Below are positions 15,664 through 24,455 of a stretch of DNA of 51,070 nt, piece after piece. The stretch is from Microvirga sp. 3-52. GTDB lineage: Bacteria; Pseudomonadota; Alphaproteobacteria; Rhizobiales; Beijerinckiaceae. A program made the position numbers and the translations under genes. Under the pieces are notes generated by a model. That model did no database searches and was not told the DNA's origin. It was given only the letters and a program-made list of their open reading frames with translations. The stretch's first letter is position 1. Each line of letters starts with the position of its first letter. The stretch covers positions 1 to 51,070 of the forward strand of contig NZ_JAHAMK010000031.1 of NCBI RefSeq assembly GCF_018383585.1, read 5' to 3'.

Positions 15664-17058
15664 ATGAACTATCATGATTACTACGCGAAGGCGGATCGCC
15701 CCGTGGAAACCTGCGTCGTCGGCACCGGCGGCTTCGGCCAGAGCTTCCTCGCCCAGGCCCCACGCGTCCCCCTGATGAATGCGCGCATCGCCGTCGATCT
15801 CACCGCCGAGAGCGCGGCATTGGGATTGAAGGCCGCTGGCATCGATCCGCGCAAGATCCAGATTTGCGAGTCGGCTCGCGATGCGAAGGTCGCGTGGGAG
15901 AGCGGAGACTCCATCGCAACCAACGATCTCGCGCTCGTGTGCGACCTTCCTTTCGACGTCGTCGTCGAGGCGACCGGACAGCCGCAGGCGGCCGCCCGCC
16001 ACGCCCTCCTCGCGGTTCAGGCCGAAAAACACCTTGCGCTCGTCACGAAGGAGCTCGACAGCGTCGTTGGACCGGGCCTGAAGGCTCTTGCCGCCGAGCA
16101 TGGCCGCATCGTCACGACTGTCGACGGCGACCAGCCGAGCCTACTCATCGGTCTCGCCACCTGGGCCGAGGTCATGGGCTTTCATGTCATCGCCGCCGGC
16201 AAGTCCAGCGAGTACGACTTCGTCTTCGATCCCACATCCCGCCGCCTCACCAGTAATGAACGCTCTGCGGAAAATGTCGATCTGGAAGGTCATTGGGCGC
16301 TCGGCGAACGAAATGTCAGCGAAATGCTGACCTCCAGAAGCAATGCCATTGCCGGCTTCCCGCAGCGGGCTGTGCCGGATCTGTGCGAACTCCTGGTCGT
16401 CGCGAATGCCACTGGCCTGCAGCCCGACCGATTCGATCTCCATGCGCCGCTCGCACGCATCAATGAGATTCCGACGATCTTCTCACAACAGGACAATGGC
16501 GGCATTCTTTCCGGCGACAGGCGGCTCGACGTGTTCCACTGCCTGCGCAAGCCCGACGAGATCAGCTTTGCCGGCGGTGTCTTCGTGGTCATTCGCTGCG
16601 ATGATGCAAAGAGCTGGGACATGCTGGCGCAGAAAGGACATATCGTCAGTCGGACAGGCGCAACCGCCATGGTGTTCCTGCCGCGGCACCTGCTGGGACT
16701 CGAGGCCGCCACCAGCATTCTCGACGCCGCGATTCATCGGACGTCCGGCTACGGCTCAGACTACCGGCCGCGTTACGACCTGATCGCCGTGGCGACCGAG
16801 GACCTGCCGGCCGGCACGGTTCTCTCCATGGGAGGACACCACCACACGATTGCCGGCGTGACCGCCGAGTTCCGGCCTGCGGGACCGCTCACGGCGGCCG
16901 CGCCGGCGCCTTTCTATCTTGCGGCCGATTGCCGGCTGACTGCTCCGATCGCCAAGGGACAGGAAATCCGGATGAGCGACCTCGAACTGCAGGAGGCATC
17001 GGCACTTGCGCGGCTGCGTCGGGAGCAGGATCGGCGCTTCTTCGGGCCCCTGTCTTAA
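15664..17058 (+). CDS. Homoserine-dehydrogenase-like oxidoreductase with SAF domain
   Basis: The 464-residue soluble protein has GGGGAGA about 9 bases before its ATG. The N-terminal half is a Rossmann domain (CVVGTGGFGQSFLAQ) followed by the dehydrogenase-like segment FDVVVEATGQPQAAARHALL and VTKELDSVVGPGLKALAAEHG. The C-terminal region carries an SAF domain (about residues 375-445: DLPAGTVLSMGG through ITAPIAKGQEI-like turns), a module shared with altronate/galactarate dehydratases and antifreeze/FlgA proteins. Such proteins are often labelled flagellar or homoserine dehydrogenase, but both labels are misleading. Position downstream of OtnK suggests a redox step on a related sugar acid. The reaction is unknown. 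Confidence 0.75.
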   Translation: MNYHDYYAKADRPVETCVVGTGGFGQSFLAQAPRVPLMNARIAVDLTAESAALGLKAAGIDPRKIQICESARDAKVAWESGDSIATNDLALVCDLPFDVVVEATGQPQAAARHALLAVQAEKHLALVTKELDSVVGPGLKALAAEHGRIVTTVDGDQPSLLIGLATWAEVMGFHVIAAGKSSEYDFVFDPTSRRLTSNERSAENVDLEGHWALGERNVSEMLTSRSNAIAGFPQRAVPDLCELLVVANATGLQPDRFDLHAPLARINEIPTIFSQQDNGGILSGDRRLDVFHCLRKPDEISFAGGVFVVIRCDDAKSWDMLAQKGHIVSRTGATAMVFLPRHLLGLEAATSILDAAIHRTSGYGSDYRPRYDLIAVATEDLPAGTVLSMGGHHHTIAGVTAEFRPAGPLTAAAPAPFYLAADCRLTAPIAKGQEIRMSDLELQEASALARLRREQDRRFFGPLS

Positions 17059-17083
17059 GACCTGCATCCGGAGCGCATGATCA

Positions 17084-18076
17084 ATGTCCTTCCTCTCACT
17101 CCTGGTGCCGGACCGTTTCACCATCGCCCTTGTGGCAACAGCCATCATCGCGACGATTCTGCCTGCGACGGGCGCGGCGGCGCCCATCCTCAAGATGGTG
17201 ATCATCGGGTCGATTGCTCTTCTGTTCTTTCTCCAGGGAGCCCGTCTTCCACGGCAGGCCATCATTCAGGGCGCCATTCATTGGCGCCTTCACCTGATGG
17301 TGTTCGCCGCGACCTTCATCCTGTTCCCGCTTCTCGGTCTACTCACGAAGACGTACCTGCAATCGTATCTCGCCCCGGGCATCGCCCTGGGGATCCTGTA
17401 CCTTTGCCTTCTTCCCTCCACGATCCAATCGTCGATCACGTTCACCTCCATCGCGGGCGGAAATGTCGCCGCTGCCGTGTGCAGCGCGTCGGCCTCGAAT
17501 GTGCTGGGTGTCTTTCTCACACCTCTTCTCATGGGATTCTTCATGCAGACCCAGGGAGGAGTCTCGTTCGGGGCCATCGGCGAAATCGTGGTGCAGATCC
17601 TCGTTCCCTTCCTCCTTGGACATCTCATGCGTCCCTGGATCGGACAATGGGTGGAGAAACGCCGAACGCTCACTGGAATCGTAGACCGCGGCGCGATCCT
17701 GCTCGTCGTCTATTATGCCTTCGGGGAGGCCGCCATCAACAATCTCTGGCGCCAGCTGGATCCGAGCGACATGATCCTCCTCGTCCTCGTCAGCTGCGCG
17801 TTGCTTGCCGCCGTTCTGGTGATCACGACGACAGCAAGCCGGCTGTTCGGATTCTCACGCCGAGATGAGGTCGCCATCGTTTTCTGCGGCTCCAAGAAAA
17901 GCCTTGGCAGCGGCGTTCCCATTGCCAGCATTCTCTTTCCAGCCAGCATGATCGGCGCGATCATCCTGCCCCTGATGCTGTTCCACCAGATCCAGCTGCT
18001 TGTCTGCGCGGTCCTGGCGAGAGCCTATGCAGAGAGGACGGACCAGGACTCGAAGATTGCGGAGCCTGCCGAGTAG
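17084..18076 (+). CDS. Bile acid:sodium symporter (SBF/BASS) family carrier
   Basis: This integral membrane protein of 330 residues has about ten hydrophobic segments. It resembles the SBF-like (YfeH-type) branch: ALLFFLQGARLPRQAIIQGA after the second helix, LCLLPSTIQSSITFTSIAGG and SASNVLGVFLTPLL in the first core half, and CGSKKSLGSGVPIAS in the second core half. These are the crossover motifs that form the sodium and substrate sites. It starts 25 bases after the SAF oxidoreductase and ends the rightward operon, so it may move a related organic acid. It is the second transport system of this locus besides TctABC. Confidence 0.85.
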   Translation: MSFLSLLVPDRFTIALVATAIIATILPATGAAAPILKMVIIGSIALLFFLQGARLPRQAIIQGAIHWRLHLMVFAATFILFPLLGLLTKTYLQSYLAPGIALGILYLCLLPSTIQSSITFTSIAGGNVAAAVCSASASNVLGVFLTPLLMGFFMQTQGGVSFGAIGEIVVQILVPFLLGHLMRPWIGQWVEKRRTLTGIVDRGAILLVVYYAFGEAAINNLWRQLDPSDMILLVLVSCALLAAVLVITTTASRLFGFSRRDEVAIVFCGSKKSLGSGVPIASILFPASMIGAIILPLMLFHQIQLLVCAVLARAYAERTDQDSKIAEPAE

Positions 18077-18107
18077 ATGCATCGATCCGACGCGAGCCTG
18101 GACGAAA

Positions 18108-18971
18108 TCAGGTTGAGCTCGGCTCGATGACCAGTTCGAAGGTGACACAGACCGGATTGTCGCCACGCACGATCTCTCCTTCGAAGATCCTGCCCTGCAT
18201 GTCGACAACATCGATATCGAGGCTTGCTCGCGGCAGATTGTCGACGTTCATCATCCTACCCTTACGGATCAGAACCTCCGTGGCATGGGACCCGACCCGG
18301 GTCCCATCTACGAAGCGGACCTCGTTCAAGCTGCCGATGCCGTATACGTTCGCCGCTTTGATCCCGTGCCGTAAGCAGATCGCCTCGATGGCGAAGGTGA
18401 TATCCTCGTTGGGTTTGACTTTCACCAGCAGCACATGAGAGTGGGACGCCCCGACAATGCCCTCGGAAACCAGCACCGGTTCGAACAATGTAAAGTTCGT
18501 CTCAGGATCCGGCAGAGCCTTGAAGGCGGCGGTTCGGGATCCGATTCCGGTGACTGCGATCGGCTCCGCTACGATTGTCGCCGGTCCGAGCATATGGCCC
18601 ATCTGCCGACCGTCGCGCGAGTTCCAGATCCCATGGCAATGGATGAAAAGCTTGCCGTCGCGCCAGCCGACGATGGCACAGGCGCGCTCGATCTCGACCC
18701 GACCCGTCGGCTCGAAGGTTTCGCTGTACCACGCCGCATGAAGAACGTCCGGAGAGGCGGCCGGCATGACGAACTGGAACGGCTCGCATATTCCGCCCTT
18801 GAACTCCACGAAGCCGCCAGTGCATCCGAAGCTCGCAAATCCCTTGGCAATCGCCGCATCGACGGCCTGACCTGGCTCAAGCGTGAATTGCAGCGGCACG
18901 GCCGACCCGGCAATGGCGGCCGTGCGCTCCGGAGATGCAGGGCCAGGGTGGCGAATTGTTCTCGATGTCAT
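18108..18971 (-). CDS. Tandem PCC (DUF296) domain protein
   Basis: The 287-residue soluble protein starts at the ATG at 18971 (AAGG about 8 bases upstream) and appears to contain two PCC/DUF296 repeats of about 120 residues each. The first runs from FTLEPGQAVDAAIAKGFASF to the segment with FIHCHGIWNSRDGRQMGHML; the second runs from VLLVKVKPNEDITFAIEAIC to the C-terminus. PCC domains occur in plant AT-hook DNA-binding proteins and as stand-alone bacterial trimers, and the bacterial role is unsettled. It is the last gene of the leftward TRAP-ligase-SDR operon, which suggests a metabolic or ligand-binding role, not general DNA binding. Confidence 0.7.
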   Translation of the reverse strand: MTSRTIRHPGPASPERTAAIAGSAVPLQFTLEPGQAVDAAIAKGFASFGCTGGFVEFKGGICEPFQFVMPAASPDVLHAAWYSETFEPTGRVEIERACAIVGWRDGKLFIHCHGIWNSRDGRQMGHMLGPATIVAEPIAVTGIGSRTAAFKALPDPETNFTLFEPVLVSEGIVGASHSHVLLVKVKPNEDITFAIEAICLRHGIKAANVYGIGSLNEVRFVDGTRVGSHATEVLIRKGRMMNVDNLPRASLDIDVVDMQGRIFEGEIVRGDNPVCVTFELVIEPSST

Positions 18972-19055
18972 GTGTAGTACCTTGGCAACTCGCTTGGTCG
19001 TGAACAAGGCTCCATTCAGCCTCGCCTCCCCTGACCGCAACTACGAACTCGATCG

Positions 19056-19874
19056 TCAACGAAGCTCCGAGACGGCGCAGCTCTGGCCGCCATCCACCGG
19101 CAGGCAGACGCCTGTAATGAACTTGGCCTCCTCCGACGCCAGGAAGACGGCAGCATTCGCAATGTCCCAGGCCGTTCCCATTTTACCGAGCGGAACAGCC
19201 GCATTGCGTGCGGCCACCATCTCGTCGACGGAGGCATATTGCCCGGAGATCTGCTTGTAGATCAGCGGCGTATCGATGAGGCCGGGCATGATGCAGTTGG
19301 CGCGGATGCCTTGGCGGGCATATTGCATGGCGAGGGCGACAGTGGCCTGGTTCACGGCCGCCTTCGTCGCGGCATACGCGAAGTAGGGATAGCCGGTCCA
19401 CCGAATTGCCGCGAGGGAGGATATGTTGACGATCACTCCTCCGCCTTGGCGCAGCATGTGCGGAATGACGGCCTTGGACGTCCGATAGATCGGACCGATG
19501 TTGAGGTCCAGGGCAGCAGCGAACTGTTCCTCGCTCAGTTCGACGGGGCCCCCCATATGGGTCACTCCGACGTTGTTATGCAGGATGTCGAGCCTGCCGA
19601 AGTCTGCAACTGCCTTCTCGACCGCATCGTTGATCGAGCCCAATTCCGTGACATCGGCCGAGATAGCCAAGGCGATGCCACCTTCACTGACTATGATCGC
19701 CGCCGTTTCCTCTGCGGCGGCCTGGACGAGATCGACACAGACTACGCTCGCTCCCTCTCGTGCATAGGCAACAGCGGCTGCCTTTCCGTTTCCCCACCCG
19801 AGCCCCGACGATCCCGCTCCGAATACGATGGCAATCCTGTCTTTCAAACGCTCGCCCATCTTGGTCTCACCCAT
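19056..19874 (-). CDS. Short-chain dehydrogenase/reductase
   Basis: This NAD(P)-dependent SDR has 272 residues from the ATG at 19874, which overlaps the end of the preceding SDR gene by 8 bases; an ATG at 19859 is also possible. The nucleotide-binding glycine motif is GAGSSGLGWGNGKA, the structural motif is NNVGV, and the catalytic Tyr-x3-Lys is in YFAYAATKAAV. A C-terminal GGQSCAVSELR ending fits the classical SDR fold. It probably oxidises a hydroxyl group of the CoA-activated substrate made by the upstream ligase. Substrate unknown. Confidence 0.9.
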   Translation of the reverse strand: MGETKMGERLKDRIAIVFGAGSSGLGWGNGKAAAVAYAREGASVVCVDLVQAAAEETAAIIVSEGGIALAISADVTELGSINDAVEKAVADFGRLDILHNNVGVTHMGGPVELSEEQFAAALDLNIGPIYRTSKAVIPHMLRQGGGVIVNISSLAAIRWTGYPYFAYAATKAAVNQATVALAMQYARQGIRANCIMPGLIDTPLIYKQISGQYASVDEMVAARNAAVPLGKMGTAWDIANAAVFLASEEAKFITGVCLPVDGGQSCAVSELR

Positions 19875-20673
19875 GCCCGGTGCCGAGAGTATGCGAGGCG
19901 GGCTCGCTCTGTGCGGGATCAAGAATGCCGGCAATGGAAAAGCCGCCGTCGATACAGATTGTCTGTCCGGTGATGTAGCTGGACTTGCGCTGATCGAGGA
20001 GGAAGACCGCGGCTCCGGCAATCTCATCCGGTGAGCCGTAGCGGCGCTGCGGCACCGTGGTCATCCAGGCAGCGCGCACCTCGGGGGTGTGAACCTCCCG
20101 GACGAGAGGCGTCTCGATCGGCCCGGGCGCGATCGCATTCACACGGATCCCATTGGAGGCCAATTCGACGGCCATGACCTTCGTCATTGTGATGACACCG
20201 CCCTTCGAAGCCCCATAGGCCACCCGCCCCTTGTTGCCCATGACGCCGGACACGGATGCGATGTTGACGATGGATCCGCTTCCCCGCGCTCGCATCAGTT
20301 TCGCTGCCTCGCGCGACACGACAAAGCTCCCGATCAGATTGACCTCCAGCATTTTTCGGAAGAGATCGACGCTTGTATCGAGCGCAGGCACGTCCCGACC
20401 GATGCCGGCTGAGTTGACGACACCCGTGATCGGCCCGAACTCAGCCTCGCAAGCCACGATAGTGCGGACGACTTCGGCTTCGTCTGCAACATTCATCCGG
20501 TCGAACCGAACCCGGTTGTTGGATGGGGAGAGAAGATCCTTGCAGCGGTCGAGGTTCTTCTGTTCGAGATCCGCCACGATGGCGCGCCAACCTTCGGCAA
20601 GAATCGCTTCGACCACCGCAAGCCCGATGCCGGAAGCCCCTCCGGTCACGAGGACTGTCTGCTGCTGAGCCAT
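19867..20673 (-). CDS. Short-chain dehydrogenase/reductase (FabG-like)
   Basis: The 268-residue classical SDR has cofactor motif TGGASGIGLAVVEAI, NSAGIG, the catalytic serine region NIASVSGVMG and Tyr-x3-Lys in YGASKGGVI. An acidic residue after the second strand (VADLEQKN) suggests NAD preference. It sits between the acyl-CoA synthetase and another SDR in the same operon, so two successive or alternative oxidations of one imported compound are plausible. Confidence 0.9.
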   Translation of the reverse strand: MAQQQTVLVTGGASGIGLAVVEAILAEGWRAIVADLEQKNLDRCKDLLSPSNNRVRFDRMNVADEAEVVRTIVACEAEFGPITGVVNSAGIGRDVPALDTSVDLFRKMLEVNLIGSFVVSREAAKLMRARGSGSIVNIASVSGVMGNKGRVAYGASKGGVITMTKVMAVELASNGIRVNAIAPGPIETPLVREVHTPEVRAAWMTTVPQRRYGSPDEIAGAAVFLLDQRKSSYITGQTICIDGGFSIAGILDPAQSEPASHTLGTGHG

Positions 20674-20727
20674 GTTTCTCTCCCGAGGACGTACAACGCA
20701 CTTCCGTGGCGGACCCCGCCGTTCACA

Positions 20728-22365
20728 TCAGGTCGTGTCCCGTGATGGTTGAGCAAAGGGCAGGCAGCCACGCCTCTCCAGCTCTGCCCGGATGTCCTTC
20801 TTCGTGATCTTGCCGTAAGCGGATTTCGGCAAGGCCTCCCAGAAGAACACCCGCTTCGGGAGCTTGTAGCGGGCAACCTTGCCCTCCATCCAGGCCAGGA
20901 GTTCGCTCTCACTCACATCCGCCTGCGCCCGCGACACGCAGACCGCCACCCCCACCTCGCCCCAGGTTCTGTCAGGCACTCCCAGGACGGCGACCTCGGC
21001 AATGGCCGGATGCGTCAGGATCTTCTCTTCGATCTCACGCGGATAGACGTTCGAACCGCCCGAGATGTACATGTCGGAGGCGCGTCCGGTGATGTAGAGA
21101 TAGCCTTCCTCATCCACATGCCCGAGATCACCTGTCCGAAACCATCCGTCTCGGAAGGATTTCGCATTGGCTTCGGGATTGTTGTAGTACCCTGCAAACA
21201 CGGCCGGACCGCAGACGCAGATTTCCCCAGTCTCGCCGGGTGCCACCTCGCGCCCCTGCTCGTCCTGGATCGAGACCTGCATGCCCGTGCGTTCATAACC
21301 GCAGGTTCCGACCTTCACATTGGGACCATCGCCGGACTCGTGAAGCGCCGGCGGAAGCACGGTAATGTTGCCCGTGACCTCGCCAAGGCCGAAATACTGG
21401 ACGAGCACCTTTCCGAGCTTCGTGAGCGCATGCTTCTGGTCCTCCCGGTACATGGGAGCGCCGGCATAGATCACGTAGCGAAGGGAAGAGTGGTCGTGCA
21501 TGTCCACCGAGGGATGCTCGGTCAGCAGCTTGACGATGGTCGGAACGGTAAAGAGATTCGTGATCCGCCATTGTTCGACGAGCCTCCAGGCTTCGTCGAT
21601 GTCGAACCGTTCGCTTGAGAGAAGCACTGTCTTGACCCCGCGCGCCACCTGCGTGAGCTGGTGAACGCCTGCGCCATGGGACAAGGGCGCCACCACGAGA
21701 GACGCGTCCTGGTGCGTCGTACCCGGCATCAGATCGCAGAGGTGGTTCGTCACCACAAACGCCATTTGGCCATGGGTAAGAACGGCAGCTTTTGGCCGCC
21801 CGGTCGTGCCGGACGTGAAAAAGAACCAGCATGGATCATCGTGCTCGACCGGTGCCAGGGGCACGCCCTCGCCCGAGTATCGTGCGACAAGATCATCATA
21901 GTCCTCACCGAACTCCGAAGGCCCGATAGAGATCACGAGCCGGACGCTGGGCGCAGCCTCACGCACTCCCGCGACATGCTCCGGGAAGTCGCGATGGCAA
22001 ATCATGGCCGAGGCGCCGCTGGACTGGGCGAGATAGGCCACCTCATCCGGGGTCTGACGAAAGTTCGCCGGCACCCAGACAGCCCCGAGCTGAAAGCACG
22101 CGAACATGGACTCGAACATCTGGTTGCAGTTCTTGGACTGCACCAGGACGCGGTCCCCCTTCCCGATTCCCCTTGCGGCCAAGGCAGAAGTCATCGCATT
22201 GACACGCCGCGCCAGATCGCCCCAGGTCCAGGTCGCATCACCCCAGACGAAACCGATCTCGTCTCCGTGGCGTCGCGCCGCCTGACGCAGAAAGTTGGCC
22301 AGGTTCATGACCCGTTTGGACACGGGTACCAGACCGCCTGCAGGGAGCTGAGCGGAGCCCGTCAT
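20728..22365 (-). CDS. Acyl-CoA synthetase (AMP-forming, class I adenylate-forming enzyme)
   Basis: This enzyme activates a carboxylic acid to its CoA thioester using ATP. It has up to 545 residues; an in-frame ATG at 22308 would remove 19 poorly conserved residues, and neither start has a clear ribosome binding site. Motifs in order: the AMP loop FFTSGTTGRPKAAVLTH, YFGLGEVTGN, GWFRTGDLGHVDEEGYLYIT, the hinge GRASDMYISGGSNVYPREIE, and the catalytic lysine in LPKSAYGKITKKD. The gene lies between the TRAP transporter and two SDR genes, giving an import, activation and oxidation order. Whether the substrate is aliphatic or aromatic cannot be told. Confidence 0.9.
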   Translation of the reverse strand: MTGSAQLPAGGLVPVSKRVMNLANFLRQAARRHGDEIGFVWGDATWTWGDLARRVNAMTSALAARGIGKGDRVLVQSKNCNQMFESMFACFQLGAVWVPANFRQTPDEVAYLAQSSGASAMICHRDFPEHVAGVREAAPSVRLVISIGPSEFGEDYDDLVARYSGEGVPLAPVEHDDPCWFFFTSGTTGRPKAAVLTHGQMAFVVTNHLCDLMPGTTHQDASLVVAPLSHGAGVHQLTQVARGVKTVLLSSERFDIDEAWRLVEQWRITNLFTVPTIVKLLTEHPSVDMHDHSSLRYVIYAGAPMYREDQKHALTKLGKVLVQYFGLGEVTGNITVLPPALHESGDGPNVKVGTCGYERTGMQVSIQDEQGREVAPGETGEICVCGPAVFAGYYNNPEANAKSFRDGWFRTGDLGHVDEEGYLYITGRASDMYISGGSNVYPREIEEKILTHPAIAEVAVLGVPDRTWGEVGVAVCVSRAQADVSESELLAWMEGKVARYKLPKRVFFWEALPKSAYGKITKKDIRAELERRGCLPFAQPSRDTT

Positions 22366-22466
22366 TTGCGGCGTCTCCAGAGACCGGCGATAACTGCGTG
22401 TGGCATAAGGCTACTTCCCTGTATCATACGGCTTGAACAATCATCCTCGCGAGAGCGAGGCTGCGA

Positions 22467-24341
22467 TCAGAGAAAAGCCGTCGAGATCCACGGTACGGTC
22501 GCGATGATCACGAGACCGATGATGAGCGCCACGAGGTAAGGCCAAATCGCGCCGATGGCCTCGTCGGGCGAGACATTGCCGATCTTGCAGGCAAGATAGA
22601 AGCCGATACCGATGGGCGGTGTCATCAGGCCGATATTCATCGCCGTAACGATGACCATCGAGTAATGAATGTCGTTGATCCCAAGGCTCTTCGCGATCGG
22701 GAACATGAGGGGAGCCATCAGAACGATGGCAGGAAGCCCTTCAAGAACGCAACCCAGAATCATGAAGACGACGATGGTCACGGCCATGAAGCTGATCCAG
22801 CCTCCAGGCAAACCCGTCATGACCGACGCAAGTCCCTGGGCGACCCCAGCCTGCGTAATCGCCCAGGCCATCGCAAGAGCGGTTCCCAGGATCAGCAGGA
22901 TCGATCCGGTCAGCGCTGCGGTCTCGACCAGCATCCCGTAGAGCTTGCGCCAGCCGATGCCGCCATAGAGAACGATGCCCACGAACAGAGCGTAGATGAC
23001 GGCAATGGTCGACACCTCGGTTGCCGTCGCGACGCCGCCGGCGACAGTGCTCCGAATGATGAACGGCAGCACGAGCGCAGGCGCTGCGACGAGCAACGTG
23101 CGGCCGATCAAGGAGGCCGGAGCCCGGCGGACACCTTCCATGCTCTCGTGACGGGACTTCCAGCGCGCCAGAATCGCCAAAACCGCAAGCAGGACCATGG
23201 CGACGACGAAACCGCTGGTGAACAGGCCTGCTATGGAGACGCCTGCCACCGAGCCCAGAACGATCAGGACGATGCTGGGCGGGACAGTATCGGCCATCGC
23301 CGCGCCGGTTGCGAGAAGTGCGATCATCTCCCGTGGGCTGTGCCCCCGCCGCTTCATCTCCGGGAAGAGTGCCGGAGCGACGGTGGCCATATCGGAAACC
23401 TTCGACCCGGAGATGCCGGACACGACGAAGAGTGAGCCGAGCAGCACGTACGACATGCCGGCTCGCACGTGGCCGAGAAGTGAGGCCAGGAAATCAACGA
23501 TGGCTTTGCCCATTCCGGTCGCATCCAGGATGCAACCCAAGAGGACGAAAATCGGAACCGACAGAAGGATGATTCCGGACATGCCTTCATCCATTCGTCC
23601 GATCATGACGAAGGTCGGAACCTGCGTGGCAAAAGCCAGATAGCTCAAAGTACCGATACCGAAGCAGAAGGCGATCGGTACGCCGGCCGCAAGGCAGGCC
23701 GCAACGAATACAACCAGGAACAGAATGATCTTGGCGCTGCCCAATTTCACGAGGGAGGGCGAGAAGAACCAGAGCGCACCGGCAAGCACGGCAATCAGTA
23801 GAGCCGCGACTACAAGGTCGCGCCATGACGAGCTTTTCAGCGCATAGGCAATCACGATCCCCAGCATCGACACCATGCCGAAAGGAATGGCCGCGACGCG
23901 GTAGGTATTCGGAATATTCAGCGCAGGCGAAGTGATGTGCCACTCTTCGAGCGCATAGTCGAAGGCGGGCACCATCAGGCTGATAAGAAAGGCCGCTATC
24001 ACCAGGAGACCGAGAGCCTCCATGAATCCTTGAACCCGCTCAGGCATCTTGTGCAAGAACAATGTCAGCCTGAGATGTTCGTTGCGGTCGAGCGCGATGG
24101 CAGATCCCAACATGGCAAGCCACAGGAAGCAGATCGACGCGACCTCGTCGATCCACACGACGGGAAGCGAAAAGACATAGCGTGAGGTCACGCCCGCCAG
24201 CAGAAGCGTCACGATGGCGACCAATAGAGCCGAAGCGACAATCTCGACAGGTTTCAAAAAGCGCGACCCGGCCCGAACCTCGTCACTTTCCGCAACGATG
24301 ATTGGTTCTGACGCAGGAATGGCCTGTGCGGAGGATGTCAT
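22467..24341 (-). CDS. TRAP transporter fused permease (DctQ-DctM)
   Basis: This single 624-residue membrane protein combines both TRAP permease subunits. The N-terminal DctQ-like part (about residues 25-180) has four helices, with the RYVFSLPVVWIDEVASICF motif. An additional helix links it to the DctM part (about 190-620), which contains PIAFCFGIGTLSYLAF, SGISGSKVSDMATVAPALF, and the second-repeat segment LMTPPIGIGFYLACKIG. Fused QM permeases are known in TRAP systems. The energising ion is sodium or proton. The binding-protein gene lies 114 bases upstream, the ligase gene downstream. Confidence 0.92.
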   Translation of the reverse strand: MTSSAQAIPASEPIIVAESDEVRAGSRFLKPVEIVASALLVAIVTLLLAGVTSRYVFSLPVVWIDEVASICFLWLAMLGSAIALDRNEHLRLTLFLHKMPERVQGFMEALGLLVIAAFLISLMVPAFDYALEEWHITSPALNIPNTYRVAAIPFGMVSMLGIVIAYALKSSSWRDLVVAALLIAVLAGALWFFSPSLVKLGSAKIILFLVVFVAACLAAGVPIAFCFGIGTLSYLAFATQVPTFVMIGRMDEGMSGIILLSVPIFVLLGCILDATGMGKAIVDFLASLLGHVRAGMSYVLLGSLFVVSGISGSKVSDMATVAPALFPEMKRRGHSPREMIALLATGAAMADTVPPSIVLIVLGSVAGVSIAGLFTSGFVVAMVLLAVLAILARWKSRHESMEGVRRAPASLIGRTLLVAAPALVLPFIIRSTVAGGVATATEVSTIAVIYALFVGIVLYGGIGWRKLYGMLVETAALTGSILLILGTALAMAWAITQAGVAQGLASVMTGLPGGWISFMAVTIVVFMILGCVLEGLPAIVLMAPLMFPIAKSLGINDIHYSMVIVTAMNIGLMTPPIGIGFYLACKIGNVSPDEAIGAIWPYLVALIIGLVIIATVPWISTAFL

Positions 24342-24455
24342 GTCCAAACATTCCCTATCAGTTTCTACGACGCAGCTCGACCGAGACAACGATCCGTCGC
24401 AGAGGCGCCGGGATCCCTTTGCTACGGGCGCGGAATCCCGGCAGGCAAGGTCGGG

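Noticed and set aside
15664..17058. Flagellar FlgA or homoserine dehydrogenase for the SAF protein
   Set aside because: No flagellar or threonine-pathway gene is adjacent, there is no signal peptide as in FlgA, and the SAF domain is fused to a Rossmann domain.
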